DNA of 64,000 nt from BM003 sp963783695 (GTDB lineage Bacteria; Pseudomonadota; Gammaproteobacteria; Steroidobacterales; BM003): the NCBI GenBank assembly GCA_963783695.1, contig CAWAOM010000001.1:1054001-1118000 (forward strand), given 5' to 3'. A program made the translations under genes and the position numbers. The notes under the pieces were generated by a model. That model was not told the origin of the DNA and made no database searches. It saw nothing but the letters and a program-made list of their open reading frames with translations. Each line of letters opens with the position of its first letter. Position 1 is the first letter of the stretch. Shown here piece after piece: positions 9,883-18,781 of this stretch.

Positions 9883-12672
9883 CTAATTGCACAACGGCAG
9901 ATCAGACAGTATTAGGGGAGAACTCGCCGGACTCCGGTCCGAGCCGACTAAGATCGACGCACCAGCCGACGAACCAACCGTCAGGGTCAAAAGATCACTG
10001 CAATCGGCAGTGAAGTCAAAACCATCAGAATACGGCTGTCTCAGTCCCAAGTGGAACGTTATCAGACCCGCCGCGGTTAATTCGACTGAATCGGCTGACT
10101 CGAGACTCACACCAAGAAGCTCGCTGAGCGTACCGTCCGACGAAACCTCACCTGCGAATTGCGTCCAGTTTGCAGCAGCGGCACGGACATGGAAACGGTC
10201 TGTGCTGCAATCCTTCCATACGACGACCGCATCGTCGCTGGCTGGATCAAAGGCCGGTACCGGCGGACCACATTCCCCACCCACCGGTGGCGGCGGTGGC
10301 GGCGGACCGTCGATTACACAAGCCTCCTGCGTTCGCAGATCGAACGGCACACTCACCGGGGTTTTGTTAATGCCCAGCATCACCTGGGCACCTGGAGGCG
10401 AGTCCACAAGGTCAAAACAGGTTTCTGAACTTTCGTCCAGGATCATGTCCACACCGTCCTGCCCACCATTGATAGCTCTCATCACAAATTCCGCCTGGGT
10501 GGATCCTACTTCGCTCACGAGAGAGTCCCCGTTCTCAAAGCTGAACGGCTGCAAGTCCGCAAAACCGAGGCTGGAAGCAATAATGCCCTCATAACGAACC
10601 GTTGTTGTGCTGCCGCCCGAACTGGCACGTATAAACCACCGGCCGGAACCGTCACAATCTCCCCAGATGAAAATCCCACCTTCAGAAGCACTCGAATACG
10701 ACGGCTCGAAACACTCCTGCTCGTCAGCACCTCCACCAGTCGGCGAGAAGGGCTCGATTCCTACGTTTTCGGTGACCCGATACAACTGGCCCGCCGCTAC
10801 ATCTTCGAAGAACTGCGTCGCCCCACTCGGCCAATCGATTCGAATATCAACGGTCGCGTCGTCTCCCAGTCCAAAGTGCAGGCGCTGATGGTCTTGCGAC
10901 CAACGATGATAGGGTCCGCTTTGTTCCCGCATTTGAGTGACTCCGCCGGAGGTCGCCGTCACAATGGCACCGATTGCATCGCGGTTGGAGACTGTTCCAA
11001 TCAAGTCGAGTTCGATCCATTGGCGCGGCGGAGAGATGTTGCGAAACAGCTGATTAGGGCCACCATTTCGACGATGCGGCCGCAAATTCAAGCCGTTCAT
11101 TGCAAAAATATCGAGCCTGCCATCGACATCATAATCGGCCACCGTGACTCCCTCGCTGGAACCGTTGCCGTGAAAAACGGCTGACCCGACCGGACTATTT
11201 GCTCCCGCTTCGTTGGCGACCAGCGTGAAATTGAAGTTTCCGTCGTTACGGTACATCCTGTTCTCAAGGTTCTCTACCCCGCCGCGACACACCAGATAAA
11301 GATCACGATCCTTGTCGTTGTCGAAATCGCCCGACACACCACTAACGCAGGAAAGAGGAACATCGAGTCCGCTCGTCGCGGTCACGTCCTGGAATCCACC
11401 AGGCAAGTTAGAGAGTACTACCGGTCGTATCGGCCGATCGACCGCTCTTATGCCTCTGGTGGTAAGGTCAGTTATCGCATCCGAACTCTGTATATCGATG
11501 TAGACACTGGTCCAGACGGTCGTTTTTAAGTCAAAATCCCAGGTCTGGGTAAGAGGATCGTAGCCAATATATATTTCCGGGTAGGTCTTGGGGTCGTATG
11601 GCCTTACCCCGAAAACCCCCGGATCACTCGGATCCAGGATTAGATTTTGTTCCGTATCAGGATGATTGCCATCCTGCCCCACCCATATATTCGTGAAGCC
11701 GTTAAATGTCTTGTTCCAGTCGATATTCACGGTCAAAACGCCGGACGACTGAAAACTAAACCCACGGTCGTAATTAATGAATTGAGCTTCTATCCTGTCC
11801 CCGTCAAACACCTTGACCTGCGAGGGGCGCAATGCACCCTTCAACAAAATCAGGTCGGTTCTTTGATTGTTGTCAAAGTCGCCTGCAATTACCTCATTTA
11901 CACCTATAACCTCGGGAAACTGATCCGAGATATTCTGAAACGGAGAACTTGAAATATCGAAGGACTGCGCGGCAAAGTCCGCGCCCTTGTGAACGCAAAT
12001 CAAATCGAGATGACCATCATCATCTGAATCGATCATTAATCCGTATTGATTGTCTTTACACTGCAGGGTGGCCCACGGCAGTTTGGTGAATACGCCCCCG
12101 GACTGCTGCATCAGCGGCGCTGGGTAGAATGACAAAATTAGAGTTTCGAGCAGGCCGTCGTCGTCTGAGTCAAACCAAACCGGCATTCGACCACCCTTGT
12201 CAATGTCACCGCCAAACCCCATTTCCACCGAGCGGTAATAGAGCAAACCATCAATATTTTCGAAGAACTGCGGATCACAGCAAATTCCGGTCGAAATCAG
12301 GAGATCCTGATCGCCATCGTTGTCATAGTCCGCCCAGCTTCCGCCGTGCGTGTCTTCCCAGGAGCCAGCATCTTCCCAATAACCGAGAACGTCGAGTTCC
12401 CGCGCCAGATCGGCGAATGTGCCGTTACCGTTATTGACAAATATGCTATTTCGCCGAGCGTGGTTGTTCGCAAAATAGTCGGGAAGTCCGTCGCCGTTAA
12501 CATCACCCCACGAGCCTCCGTAAGACGTTGTAACCTTGTCGATACGTGCGGCTTGCGATACATCCTCAAAAAGAATGCTCTGAGCAGACACGTCATCAGG
12601 TGACGCGAAACACAGAAGGAAGAGCGAAACCGGTATCCCAAAGGCGCCTAAAATATGAACTCGCGCACGCAT
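9883..12672 (-). CDS. Exported FG-GAP/VCBS repeat protein with ASPIC/UnbV domain
   Basis: 929 residues with a signal peptide (MRARVHILGAFGIPVSLFLL, cleavage near SAQ) behind a strong AAGGAGG site. FG-GAP-like calcium loops recur through residues 40-580 (DVNGDGLPDYF, DYDNDGDQDLLI, DSDDDGHLDLI, DFDNDKDRDLYL, DYDVDGRLDIFAM), as in a beta-propeller. An ASPIC/UnbV domain follows near 590-680 (WIELDLIGTVSNRDAIGAIV, HFGLGD, IDWPSGATQ). The C-terminus holds two copies of a Cys-containing beta domain joined by a PPPPPP linker, unlike the usual CRTAC1-type end. The likely role is extracellular or periplasmic adhesion or binding; no enzyme motif is seen. It lies alone between two direct repeats. Confidence 0.88.
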   Translation of the reverse strand: MRARVHILGAFGIPVSLFLLCFASPDDVSAQSILFEDVSQAARIDKVTTSYGGSWGDVNGDGLPDYFANNHARRNSIFVNNGNGTFADLARELDVLGYWEDAGSWEDTHGGSWADYDNDGDQDLLISTGICCDPQFFENIDGLLYYRSVEMGFGGDIDKGGRMPVWFDSDDDGLLETLILSFYPAPLMQQSGGVFTKLPWATLQCKDNQYGLMIDSDDDGHLDLICVHKGADFAAQSFDISSSPFQNISDQFPEVIGVNEVIAGDFDNNQRTDLILLKGALRPSQVKVFDGDRIEAQFINYDRGFSFQSSGVLTVNIDWNKTFNGFTNIWVGQDGNHPDTEQNLILDPSDPGVFGVRPYDPKTYPEIYIGYDPLTQTWDFDLKTTVWTSVYIDIQSSDAITDLTTRGIRAVDRPIRPVVLSNLPGGFQDVTATSGLDVPLSCVSGVSGDFDNDKDRDLYLVCRGGVENLENRMYRNDGNFNFTLVANEAGANSPVGSAVFHGNGSSEGVTVADYDVDGRLDIFAMNGLNLRPHRRNGGPNQLFRNISPPRQWIELDLIGTVSNRDAIGAIVTATSGGVTQMREQSGPYHRWSQDHQRLHFGLGDDATVDIRIDWPSGATQFFEDVAAGQLYRVTENVGIEPFSPTGGGADEQECFEPSYSSASEGGIFIWGDCDGSGRWFIRASSGGSTTTVRYEGIIASSLGFADLQPFSFENGDSLVSEVGSTQAEFVMRAINGGQDGVDMILDESSETCFDLVDSPPGAQVMLGINKTPVSVPFDLRTQEACVIDGPPPPPPPVGGECGPPVPAFDPASDDAVVVWKDCSTDRFHVRAAAANWTQFAGEVSSDGTLSELLGVSLESADSVELTAAGLITFHLGLRQPYSDGFDFTADCSDLLTLTVGSSAGASILVGSDRSPASSPLILSDLPLCN

Positions 12673-13070
12673 TGCCGCCTCCTTGGCCTCCCACAGGAAC
12701 AGCCTTTGCAGACGCCGCGTCCGATTCGAATTGCTACGTGCCTAAGGAGAGTCCAAATCCAATAACAGTGGGATCAAAAAAACATCTGGAGAAAACGGCA
12801 CGCTTAACCGCGCGTCAGAAACCGTACTGCCGGAAGGCGATCGTGTAACCTTCAAAACGCACTCCTCAAAATCGAGAAGATCTTCTTTACCCGCTGAAAA
12901 CATGATAGACCCATTTTTTGACAACCGCTACACGGGTAATCGAGGAGATTAGCAAAATAGGGAGAGAGTTCCCTAAACCATCGGCCGACGACCGACAATC
13001 CGCCATCCGCGACATCGCGTGTTGACAACGGGCCGTCGCCACATAGTCATCTCTGCATAAATTTTGTTGG
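12673..13070. other. Gene-less stretch between divergent genes
   Basis: Separates the divergent ASPIC gene and the lipoprotein gene and should hold both promoters. No coding frame is convincing, and I could not assign a clear -35/-10 pair. Confidence 0.45.
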
Positions 13071-13272
13071 CTGCTACTTTTAGTCTATGCCGTTCAGGAG
13101 AAGAAGAATGTGGCGAATCCTTGGAATTCTGTGTTGGGGCCTGATCGTCGCGGCATGCGGCGGCGATGACGGCAGCATTGACTCTTACGCAGCTGGCGTC
13201 GAGGCACACACGACGGTCATGACCGCAATGGTCAATGTCCTCGAGGGCGTGACCGACGAGGCTTCGGCTAAC
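13071..13272 (+). repeat. 202-bp direct repeat, copy 2
   Basis: Partner of 9556-9757 (two mismatches). It covers 37 bp of upstream DNA and the first 55 codons of the intact lipoprotein gene. Confidence 0.95.
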
Positions 13273-13497
13273 AAGGCGGCGGCAAAGATCGAGGAATTGG
13301 GTGGCCGTCTTGCGGCAATCTCGGCACAAATGGCCGAGCTTCCGCGCCCGGACGCCGCGGAAGTGCAGAAGCTTGCCAAGCAACGAAGAGCCGAAGGCAA
13401 GGCCTTCCAGGAGAAGGCCGCAGAGCAAATGGAGAAGCTGGCTCAATATCCGGTGCTGCTGGAGGCCTGGACGCGGGCAATGGATACGATGAGATAG
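13108..13497 (+). CDS. Small helical lipoprotein
   Basis: 129 residues starting MWRILGILCWGLIVAACGGD. The lipobox VAAC with Cys17 predicts lipid anchoring, and the following GGDDGS contains no clear inner-membrane retention Asp at +2. AGGAG lies 7 bp before this ATG, so the upstream ATG at 13087 is not needed. The mature part is almost entirely amphipathic helix rich in Ala, Glu and Lys (AAAKIEELGGRLAAISAQMA; EKAAEQMEKLAQYP). Family not recognised. Its 5' part is duplicated at 9593. Confidence 0.82.
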   Translation: MWRILGILCWGLIVAACGGDDGSIDSYAAGVEAHTTVMTAMVNVLEGVTDEASANKAAAKIEELGGRLAAISAQMAELPRPDAAEVQKLAKQRRAEGKAFQEKAAEQMEKLAQYPVLLEAWTRAMDTMR

Positions 13498-13702
13498 ATC
13501 TTGCGAGAGCGGCAACAGCAGATTACGTAATAAACTACCAACGCAGCATAAATCTGCAGCGCCGGCGCTGCAATCGGTCGGCCAGAGCCGTTGTCGCAAC
13601 CGTAAATTGTGCAGCAGCCACAGCGCGATCAGGGAGGGGAAACCGACCCCGCGGTTGCCCAGGTTATTTTAGCGCGCCACCCCAGCCTTGAACTAACCAT
13701 TG

Positions 13703-15217
13703 TCAAGTGGGAGAAATAAATCCTCTCAATGCAGCGATCTCGAGCACCGATCGCAACTGATATCCCGCACGCCAGACGCCGCCGTGAACGGCGCCATCCA
13801 TAAATAGCTCAAGCGGATGCGACAGCGCGAACGAGGGGTTGGCTGCACAATCATCGTTTCGCAGATCGTGCACGAGTAATGCGGTCATGATTGCGTTGCT
13901 CGTCGCGGGTTCGAAAACCTCCACCCCGTAATGCCCCGCGCCGGCATACGCCGCCTTGAACTGCGGCCGTGACACAACCGAAGTTGTCGCGGTGGAAGGT
14001 GCAACATTGGCCGACACACGGTGCCCGGCCGCCCGTGCCGAAAGCGCGCGCCATTTCTGGATTCGCTTGGCAAGCGCATAATTGGGCCCCTGTTGAGGGA
14101 CAACGCCGTCGTAAAGCCCGTATCGATTGCCGTGAGCGTCGGTCACGTCTGTTGCCGCGTTTGCCGCGTACAGTCTGCCGCGACTTACGACGCTGAGGGG
14201 CATGCGCCACAAGCGGCTTACCCCCGTCGATGCGAAATTCCGTCGAGCCGCAACAGCCGCTGCATAGGGGATCACGAAGACGTCGCTAGGGGTAGGCAGA
14301 AAGGCCAGCGCAACGTCATTTCGCTGCGACACCAGGTCTTCCATAATCGCGTCCATCGCGACCTCTACGCGGACATGATCCTGACCGTGGAGATAGGCGT
14401 AGCCGCCGACACAAAACGCGCGATCCAGCGAAGCCAGCCAGGTTCGGATTTCGGGCGCCATTGTTAACAAATCGCTTCCGGCCGCTGCGGCCAGACCCGC
14501 GTCATCCGCAATAGCCGATTGCGGCTTTCTCAGCGGAAACAGCATCCGCCCCGCCCCCGCGCGCGCAATCCGAAGCAACGTCTCCCAGATCTCCGGGCGG
14601 TCCAGGTCCACCGCAATGACATTGGCTCCCAAATTACTCAGGTTTTCGGCGGGACCGATTTCGGCGGCAGCCCCGAGCAGAACAAAAGACTGGTCTCTCA
14701 AGTCCAGCCACCGCGGCTGCGCGATGACCTGTGCAATTGCCGTGGCAGCCGACGGTTCCATAATGCCAGCCGCTACCCATTGATCCATTTGGCGACGCAG
14801 GTAATCGTCACGCAACAGCTTGCCGCGGTACGGTACTTCGAGGGTCCGTGAATGCGACCCGCTACCCTCGATACATCCAGTGTAAAAAATCTCCTCGCGC
14901 AGACCTTGCATGGCCTCTCTCGCAGTCATTCTCTCGCCATCACGGAAAAACCGGAACGACTCGTGCACAGCGTTGAGCCCGTTATTGACCAGTCCGGTGG
15001 CTTTGTCGCTATTAGCGAACGCCAGTTTCACGAAATCGACTAGGTAACGACCGTAATTTTTGCGCCAGTTCCGTTCCGACCGAATTGCTGACGAAAATGC
15101 CGGATCGAGTTGCTGAACGGCAGCGGCGAGAATTGCCTCACTGGCGGCGTTGCTGCTGCGCCGCCCATCCTCCGTACGAGGAAACTGGATACCAGTGATA
15201 TTTTCGGAGGAGTGCAT
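13703..15217 (-). CDS. Uncharacterised 504-residue protein with Rossmann-like segment
   Basis: No signal peptide or membrane segment. A helical N-terminal region (residues 1-170) is followed by a nucleotide-binding-like beta-alpha-beta stretch near 185-215 (SFVLLGAAAEIGPAENLSNL, then GANVIAVDLDRPEIWE). This resembles short-chain dehydrogenase-type folds but lacks a standard GxxxGxG. Later conserved-looking blocks include FLPTPSDVFVIP, MPLSVVSRGRLY and HPLELFMDGAVHGGVWR. I cannot name a family or reaction. The gene is 215 bp downstream of an NhaR-like LysR gene on the same strand, which may control it. Confidence 0.85.
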   Translation of the reverse strand: MHSSENITGIQFPRTEDGRRSSNAASEAILAAAVQQLDPAFSSAIRSERNWRKNYGRYLVDFVKLAFANSDKATGLVNNGLNAVHESFRFFRDGERMTAREAMQGLREEIFYTGCIEGSGSHSRTLEVPYRGKLLRDDYLRRQMDQWVAAGIMEPSAATAIAQVIAQPRWLDLRDQSFVLLGAAAEIGPAENLSNLGANVIAVDLDRPEIWETLLRIARAGAGRMLFPLRKPQSAIADDAGLAAAAGSDLLTMAPEIRTWLASLDRAFCVGGYAYLHGQDHVRVEVAMDAIMEDLVSQRNDVALAFLPTPSDVFVIPYAAAVAARRNFASTGVSRLWRMPLSVVSRGRLYAANAATDVTDAHGNRYGLYDGVVPQQGPNYALAKRIQKWRALSARAAGHRVSANVAPSTATTSVVSRPQFKAAYAGAGHYGVEVFEPATSNAIMTALLVHDLRNDDCAANPSFALSHPLELFMDGAVHGGVWRAGYQLRSVLEIAALRGFISPT

Positions 15218-15432
15218 AGGTGCTGCGGCCTTACATCACTATCACTTTAAGTTGTAGCAGGTCCACGGTCGTTCGCACGATGTGAACGCGAATGTTCACG
15301 CGACGCAGCTGACTGATTGCGAAACGGATATTGCCGTGCACCGCATCCATTGCCGCTGCATAAATCGCTGCTAAAGGTACTGTCGCGCACCAGACAGACA
15401 GCCCGGCCAGTCCTTGCAGCGTGCCTCGTCCT

Positions 15433-16347
15433 TCAGCCTGATCGCGCCGATTCAAACAGGTCCGCACGGGCGGTGTCGGTTATCAGCACCACGGATTCGT
15501 GCTTCAGGCGCCGCTCGGGTGATATGGCGTAAAAACGCTCCTTGATATCGTCTGCCCGCCCAACGACGGACATCCTGTACATCCGGCAAATCTCTTTTTC
15601 GATCACCGACGGGCCGGCAAACAGCCCGGCACCCGCCTCGCCAAACGCCTTCAGCAGCGCGCTGTCGTCAATTTCAGCAACGATACGGGGTGCAATTCCC
15701 TCGCGATCGAACCATTCCTCCATACGTCGGCGCAACGCGGAGTTGGGAGACGGCAGCAACATCGGAGCATCATTGAGACTCTTCGGAAACCCCGCCCTGA
15801 ACCGGCGACTCGAAGCACGTTGCGCAAAAAACGACAAGCCACTTTCTCCCAGCCGATGATTGTAGGCGCGCAAGCCGAGTCCTCTTGGAAGTGGCTGATC
15901 GGAAAGCACAATATCGAGCCTGTGTATGGCGAGTTCGGACAGCAATTTCTCCAGCGAAGCCTCCTGGCAGCGAATTCTCACCGGATGCTCGCTCTGCAGC
16001 GCAGGCGCCACAATCCTCTCGGCAATCAATTTCGGCAGAGAATTGACGATCCCTACGCTGAGCATTGACGGTCCGCCGGCCTGGTTGCCGCGGACGACAC
16101 TGACCAGTTCACCGCCGATCGAGAAAATTTCGTTGGCATACTTGTAGACGACAACGCCCATTTCGGACATGACAAGCCTGCGTCCGACGCGATTGAATAA
16201 GGGTTGCTCCACCTCCTCTTCCAGTAACTTGATCTGGCCGCTAATCGTTTGCGGCGTTAGATGAAGGACTTCGGACGCGCGGACAATGCTGCCCTCGCGA
16301 GCGACCGTCCAGAAATAGTGAAGATGGCTGTAATTCAGATGGCGCAT
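15433..16347 (-). CDS. LysR-family regulator, NhaR-like
   Basis: 304 residues. The N-terminal winged helix (LNYSHLHYFWTVAREGSIVR, then ASEVLHLTPQTISGQIKLLEEE) closely follows the NhaR pattern. The effector domain continues through SVGIVNSLPKLIAERIVAP and GEAGAGLFAGPSVIEKEI, both typical of NhaR. GAGG lies 6 bp before the ATG. In enterobacteria NhaR activates the Na+/H+ antiporter gene nhaA. No antiporter lies nearby here, and the next gene downstream is the 504-residue unknown. The target is therefore unresolved. Confidence 0.9.
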   Translation of the reverse strand: MRHLNYSHLHYFWTVAREGSIVRASEVLHLTPQTISGQIKLLEEEVEQPLFNRVGRRLVMSEMGVVVYKYANEIFSIGGELVSVVRGNQAGGPSMLSVGIVNSLPKLIAERIVAPALQSEHPVRIRCQEASLEKLLSELAIHRLDIVLSDQPLPRGLGLRAYNHRLGESGLSFFAQRASSRRFRAGFPKSLNDAPMLLPSPNSALRRRMEEWFDREGIAPRIVAEIDDSALLKAFGEAGAGLFAGPSVIEKEICRMYRMSVVGRADDIKERFYAISPERRLKHESVVLITDTARADLFESARSG

Positions 16348-16426
16348 TTAGACCTCTGTACCGACTTGCAGGAAGGAAACGCCTTGCATCGCAAGCCGCA
16401 TCCGACTCTGCGAACCCGACGATTAA

Positions 16427-16891
16427 TCAGTCAATGGCCACGACGCAGGGGTAAGAGCGCCGCAGCGAAGCATAGACAACGGACCGTGCAAGCACGTCAT
16501 CGAGCAATTCGTAGCCCTCGAGCTCCTCCATGACGTGACTGACAACATCCTCGATCGGTACGGGCCGGCCGACGCAGAACTCAGCATAAACCGATGGCCC
16601 GTAGTCCTTGATACGGCCGGTGACACGGCTGCGAGTCGCGCGCTCAGTAGTTGTCCCTGAGCGTTCAATCTCCGCAGCAACATTTTCTGCAACGCGTGCG
16701 TCCGTCGCCACGGCGCCATCGAGGAATCCCGCAATATAGTTCATGCAGAGGCGCGATTCGGGCCTCGCCGGATCGGCCGCAAAGTTCTCGCAGTGACGAT
16801 GTAGCTCACTTGCGGTCTTGGGCTGAGCGGCCACGGTGGTTTGCGCCAACGCAAACCAACACAATACGCTTAAAAAAGAAACCCGAACCAT
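16427..16891 (-). CDS. Secreted Rap1a/Tai-like protein
   Basis: 154 residues from ATG 16891, which follows a GGAGAGG site. A signal peptide (MVRVSFLSVLCWFALAQTTVAA) precedes the conserved pattern of the Rap1a/Tai fold: HCENFA...LCMNYIAGFLDG, YAEFCVGRPVPIEDVV, and a closing SYPC. The four conserved cysteines suggest disulfides in the periplasm. Rap1a/Tai proteins include type VI secretion immunity proteins, but many homologues lie in non-T6SS settings. No effector or secretion gene is near, so an immunity role is unsupported here. Confidence 0.72.
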   Translation of the reverse strand: MVRVSFLSVLCWFALAQTTVAAQPKTASELHRHCENFAADPARPESRLCMNYIAGFLDGAVATDARVAENVAAEIERSGTTTERATRSRVTGRIKDYGPSVYAEFCVGRPVPIEDVVSHVMEELEGYELLDDVLARSVVYASLRRSYPCVVAID

Positions 16892-17397
16892 GACACTACA
16901 CCTCTCCAATTTCATGAAAAAAGCAAACACTGAATCCACCCGAAATCGTCGTCACCAACGAACCCCACTGCTCAAGACAAAAACGGCCAGCTACCTGCCA
17001 GACCAGCGGTTTCCGCTGCCCCCCTGCGACCCGTCCTGCAATCAGCGCTGGCGCAGCTTCATTCCGCCCCCATCCGCGCAACCGAACAGATCAAATACGG
17101 CAATTTTCAGGCCAGGCAATTCCATGCCCGAAAGCATGCCATGCAGGAAAGAACCACTGCTGCATGGGCCCGACGCAGCATTGATCAGGGCCGACTATAC
17201 ATCGGTTTTCCCGAACTTAATAAAACAAATTATCAGTTTTACTCGGACCTTCCCGCTACCGCACTATTATTTTCGCACGTAACCGAAAGTGGTTTTTTCC
17301 GCGGCACAGCGGCGCCGATCTGAACCTGGCAATGAGGTGATGATTCGATTCGGCGCCGGGACTATGCGCCCGGATTCGGCAACAGTGGAGACTACCG
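16892..17397. other. Gene-less stretch upstream of hpf
   Basis: 506 bp between divergent genes. Open frames are short and Pro/Arg-rich. It should hold the promoters for the Rap1a-like gene and hpf, but I could not assign boxes with confidence. Confidence 0.4.
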
Positions 17398-17763
17398 ATG
17401 AACGTCAATATTCAGGCCCCGAGTTTTACCGTGACAGCGGCGATCGAACAACGTATCCGGGGGCGGCTCGACAAGTTACTGCAGCGCCATCGCGAGATGG
17501 TCATCGGCGCCGATGTATTCCTCAAAGACATCAACGGGCCGAAAGGCGGTGACGACAAACTGGTTACAGTTCGGGTAAGGTTGCGGAATCAGCCTGACAT
17601 CACGATCGAGAACTCGAACGAAGATCTCTATCGGGCGATCGACCGGGCCGCGAAGCGGGCCGAGCGTACTGTCAGAAGGTCGATACGCAAGCAAAGCCGC
17701 TTGGCGCGTAACCAGTTGCGCTGGATGCGCCGGCGGGAGGTCACGGAGCCGCAGCCAACCTGA
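17398..17763 (+). CDS. hpf: Ribosome hibernation promoting factor HPF/RaiA
   Basis: 121 residues with the beta-alpha-beta-beta-beta-alpha ribosome-binding fold: MNVNIQAPSFTVTAAIEQRI, RLRNQPDITIENSNEDLYRA, and a basic helix RAAKRAERTVRRSIRKQ. It binds the decoding region of idle ribosomes in stationary phase. GGAG lies 7 bp before the ATG. It is slightly longer than short HPF (about 95) through a basic tail. In most gammaproteobacteria hpf follows rpoN; here it starts a cluster with transporter genes instead. Confidence 0.9.
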   Translation: MNVNIQAPSFTVTAAIEQRIRGRLDKLLQRHREMVIGADVFLKDINGPKGGDDKLVTVRVRLRNQPDITIENSNEDLYRAIDRAAKRAERTVRRSIRKQSRLARNQLRWMRRREVTEPQPT

Positions 17764-17839
17764 ACACAAGACGACATCACGCCGCGGAGGCGAAAGCGGC
17801 AAGGGCCAAACCGGGGCGCGACAAGTTGGGCGCATACTG

Positions 17840-18778
17840 ATGGACCCGGTGGTCTGGTTTTTCGTGCTGGGCATCGTCGCCGGGCTGGCGCGCTCGGACC
17901 TGCGCGTGCCCGCCGCCATTTACGACCTGCTCAGCATCCTGTTGCTGCTCGCGATCGGCTTGAAGGGTGGCGTTGAACTGGCGCGACAACCGATTTCGGG
18001 GCTCTTGCCGCAGATAGGCGCCGTGCTGGCGATGGGTTTCACGCTGCCCTTGCTGCTCTTTCCCATTGCCCGTTATTTGGTTGGCCTGGCGCGGCCGGAT
18101 GCCGCTTCGCTGGTCGCACACTACGGTTCCGTCAGTGTCGCCACTTACGCGGTGGGCATAGCCTATCTTGGCTCCAGGAATATCGAATTCGACGCCCAGC
18201 TTCCGCTTCTGCTGGTGCTGCTGGAGGTGCCGGCCATCATTGTCGGCATTCTGCTTGCCCGCGGTATCGACGCGAGAACGAAATGGGGCAAATTGCTGCA
18301 CGAAATATTTCTCGGCAAGAGTATTGTGTTGCTGGTGGGCGGGCTGGCGATAGGATGGGCAGCGGGGCCGGCCGGGATCGGTTCGCTCGAGCCGCTGTTT
18401 TTCGATCTTTTCAAGGGCTTCCTCGCACTTTTCCTGCTGGAAATGGGACTGATCGCGGCCAGCCAGTCGAAGTCTCTGCGGTCACGAGGTCTGCAGCTCA
18501 TCTTGTTCGGCGTCGTGGCACCAATTCCGCTTGCCACCATTGGCGCCATCACGGGGACGGCAATAGGCCTGTCACTGGGCGGTACGACATTGCTCGCAAT
18601 TCTGGCCGGCAGCGCTTCTTATATTGCCGCACCTGCGGCCATGCGCATTGCCGTGCCCGCAGCAAATCCGGCACTGTCGCTGACCGCGTCGCTGGGCGTG
18701 ACATTCCCGTTTAATATCTTCATCGGAATTCCGCTGTACTTCGCACTCGCCAGCTGGCTACACCGTGGGATGGGCTGA
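17840..18778 (+). CDS. sbtA: SbtA-type sodium-dependent bicarbonate transporter
   Basis: 312 residues, about ten membrane segments in two inverted halves, matching the SbtA (DUF897) family. Indicative stretches are LLLLAIGLKGGVELARQP, YGSVSVATYAVGIAYL, LLEVPAIIVGILLARG and ILAGSASYIAAPAAMRIAVP. Cyanobacterial SbtA takes up HCO3- with Na+ and is about 370 residues; this shorter form resembles those of other bacteria, whose substrate is less certain. The following gene encodes its PII-like partner 3 bp downstream, which strongly supports the SbtA assignment. Confidence 0.9.
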   Translation: MDPVVWFFVLGIVAGLARSDLRVPAAIYDLLSILLLLAIGLKGGVELARQPISGLLPQIGAVLAMGFTLPLLLFPIARYLVGLARPDAASLVAHYGSVSVATYAVGIAYLGSRNIEFDAQLPLLLVLLEVPAIIVGILLARGIDARTKWGKLLHEIFLGKSIVLLVGGLAIGWAAGPAGIGSLEPLFFDLFKGFLALFLLEMGLIAASQSKSLRSRGLQLILFGVVAPIPLATIGAITGTAIGLSLGGTTLLAILAGSASYIAAPAAMRIAVPAANPALSLTASLGVTFPFNIFIGIPLYFALASWLHRGMG

Positions 18779-18781
18779 TCG

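Noticed and set aside
9556..13272. Insertion sequence or transposon bounded by the 202-bp repeats
   Set aside because: The repeats are direct, contain part of a lipoprotein gene, and no transposase or inverted termini are present.
15231..15467. 78-codon minus-strand frame between the LysR gene and the 504-residue gene
   Set aside because: It overlaps the LysR coding end, lacks a ribosome site and shows no coding-like composition.
16427..16891. Type VI immunity gene paired with an effector
   Set aside because: The fold fits Rap1a/Tai, but no neighbouring amidase or T6SS component exists, so the pairing cannot be claimed.
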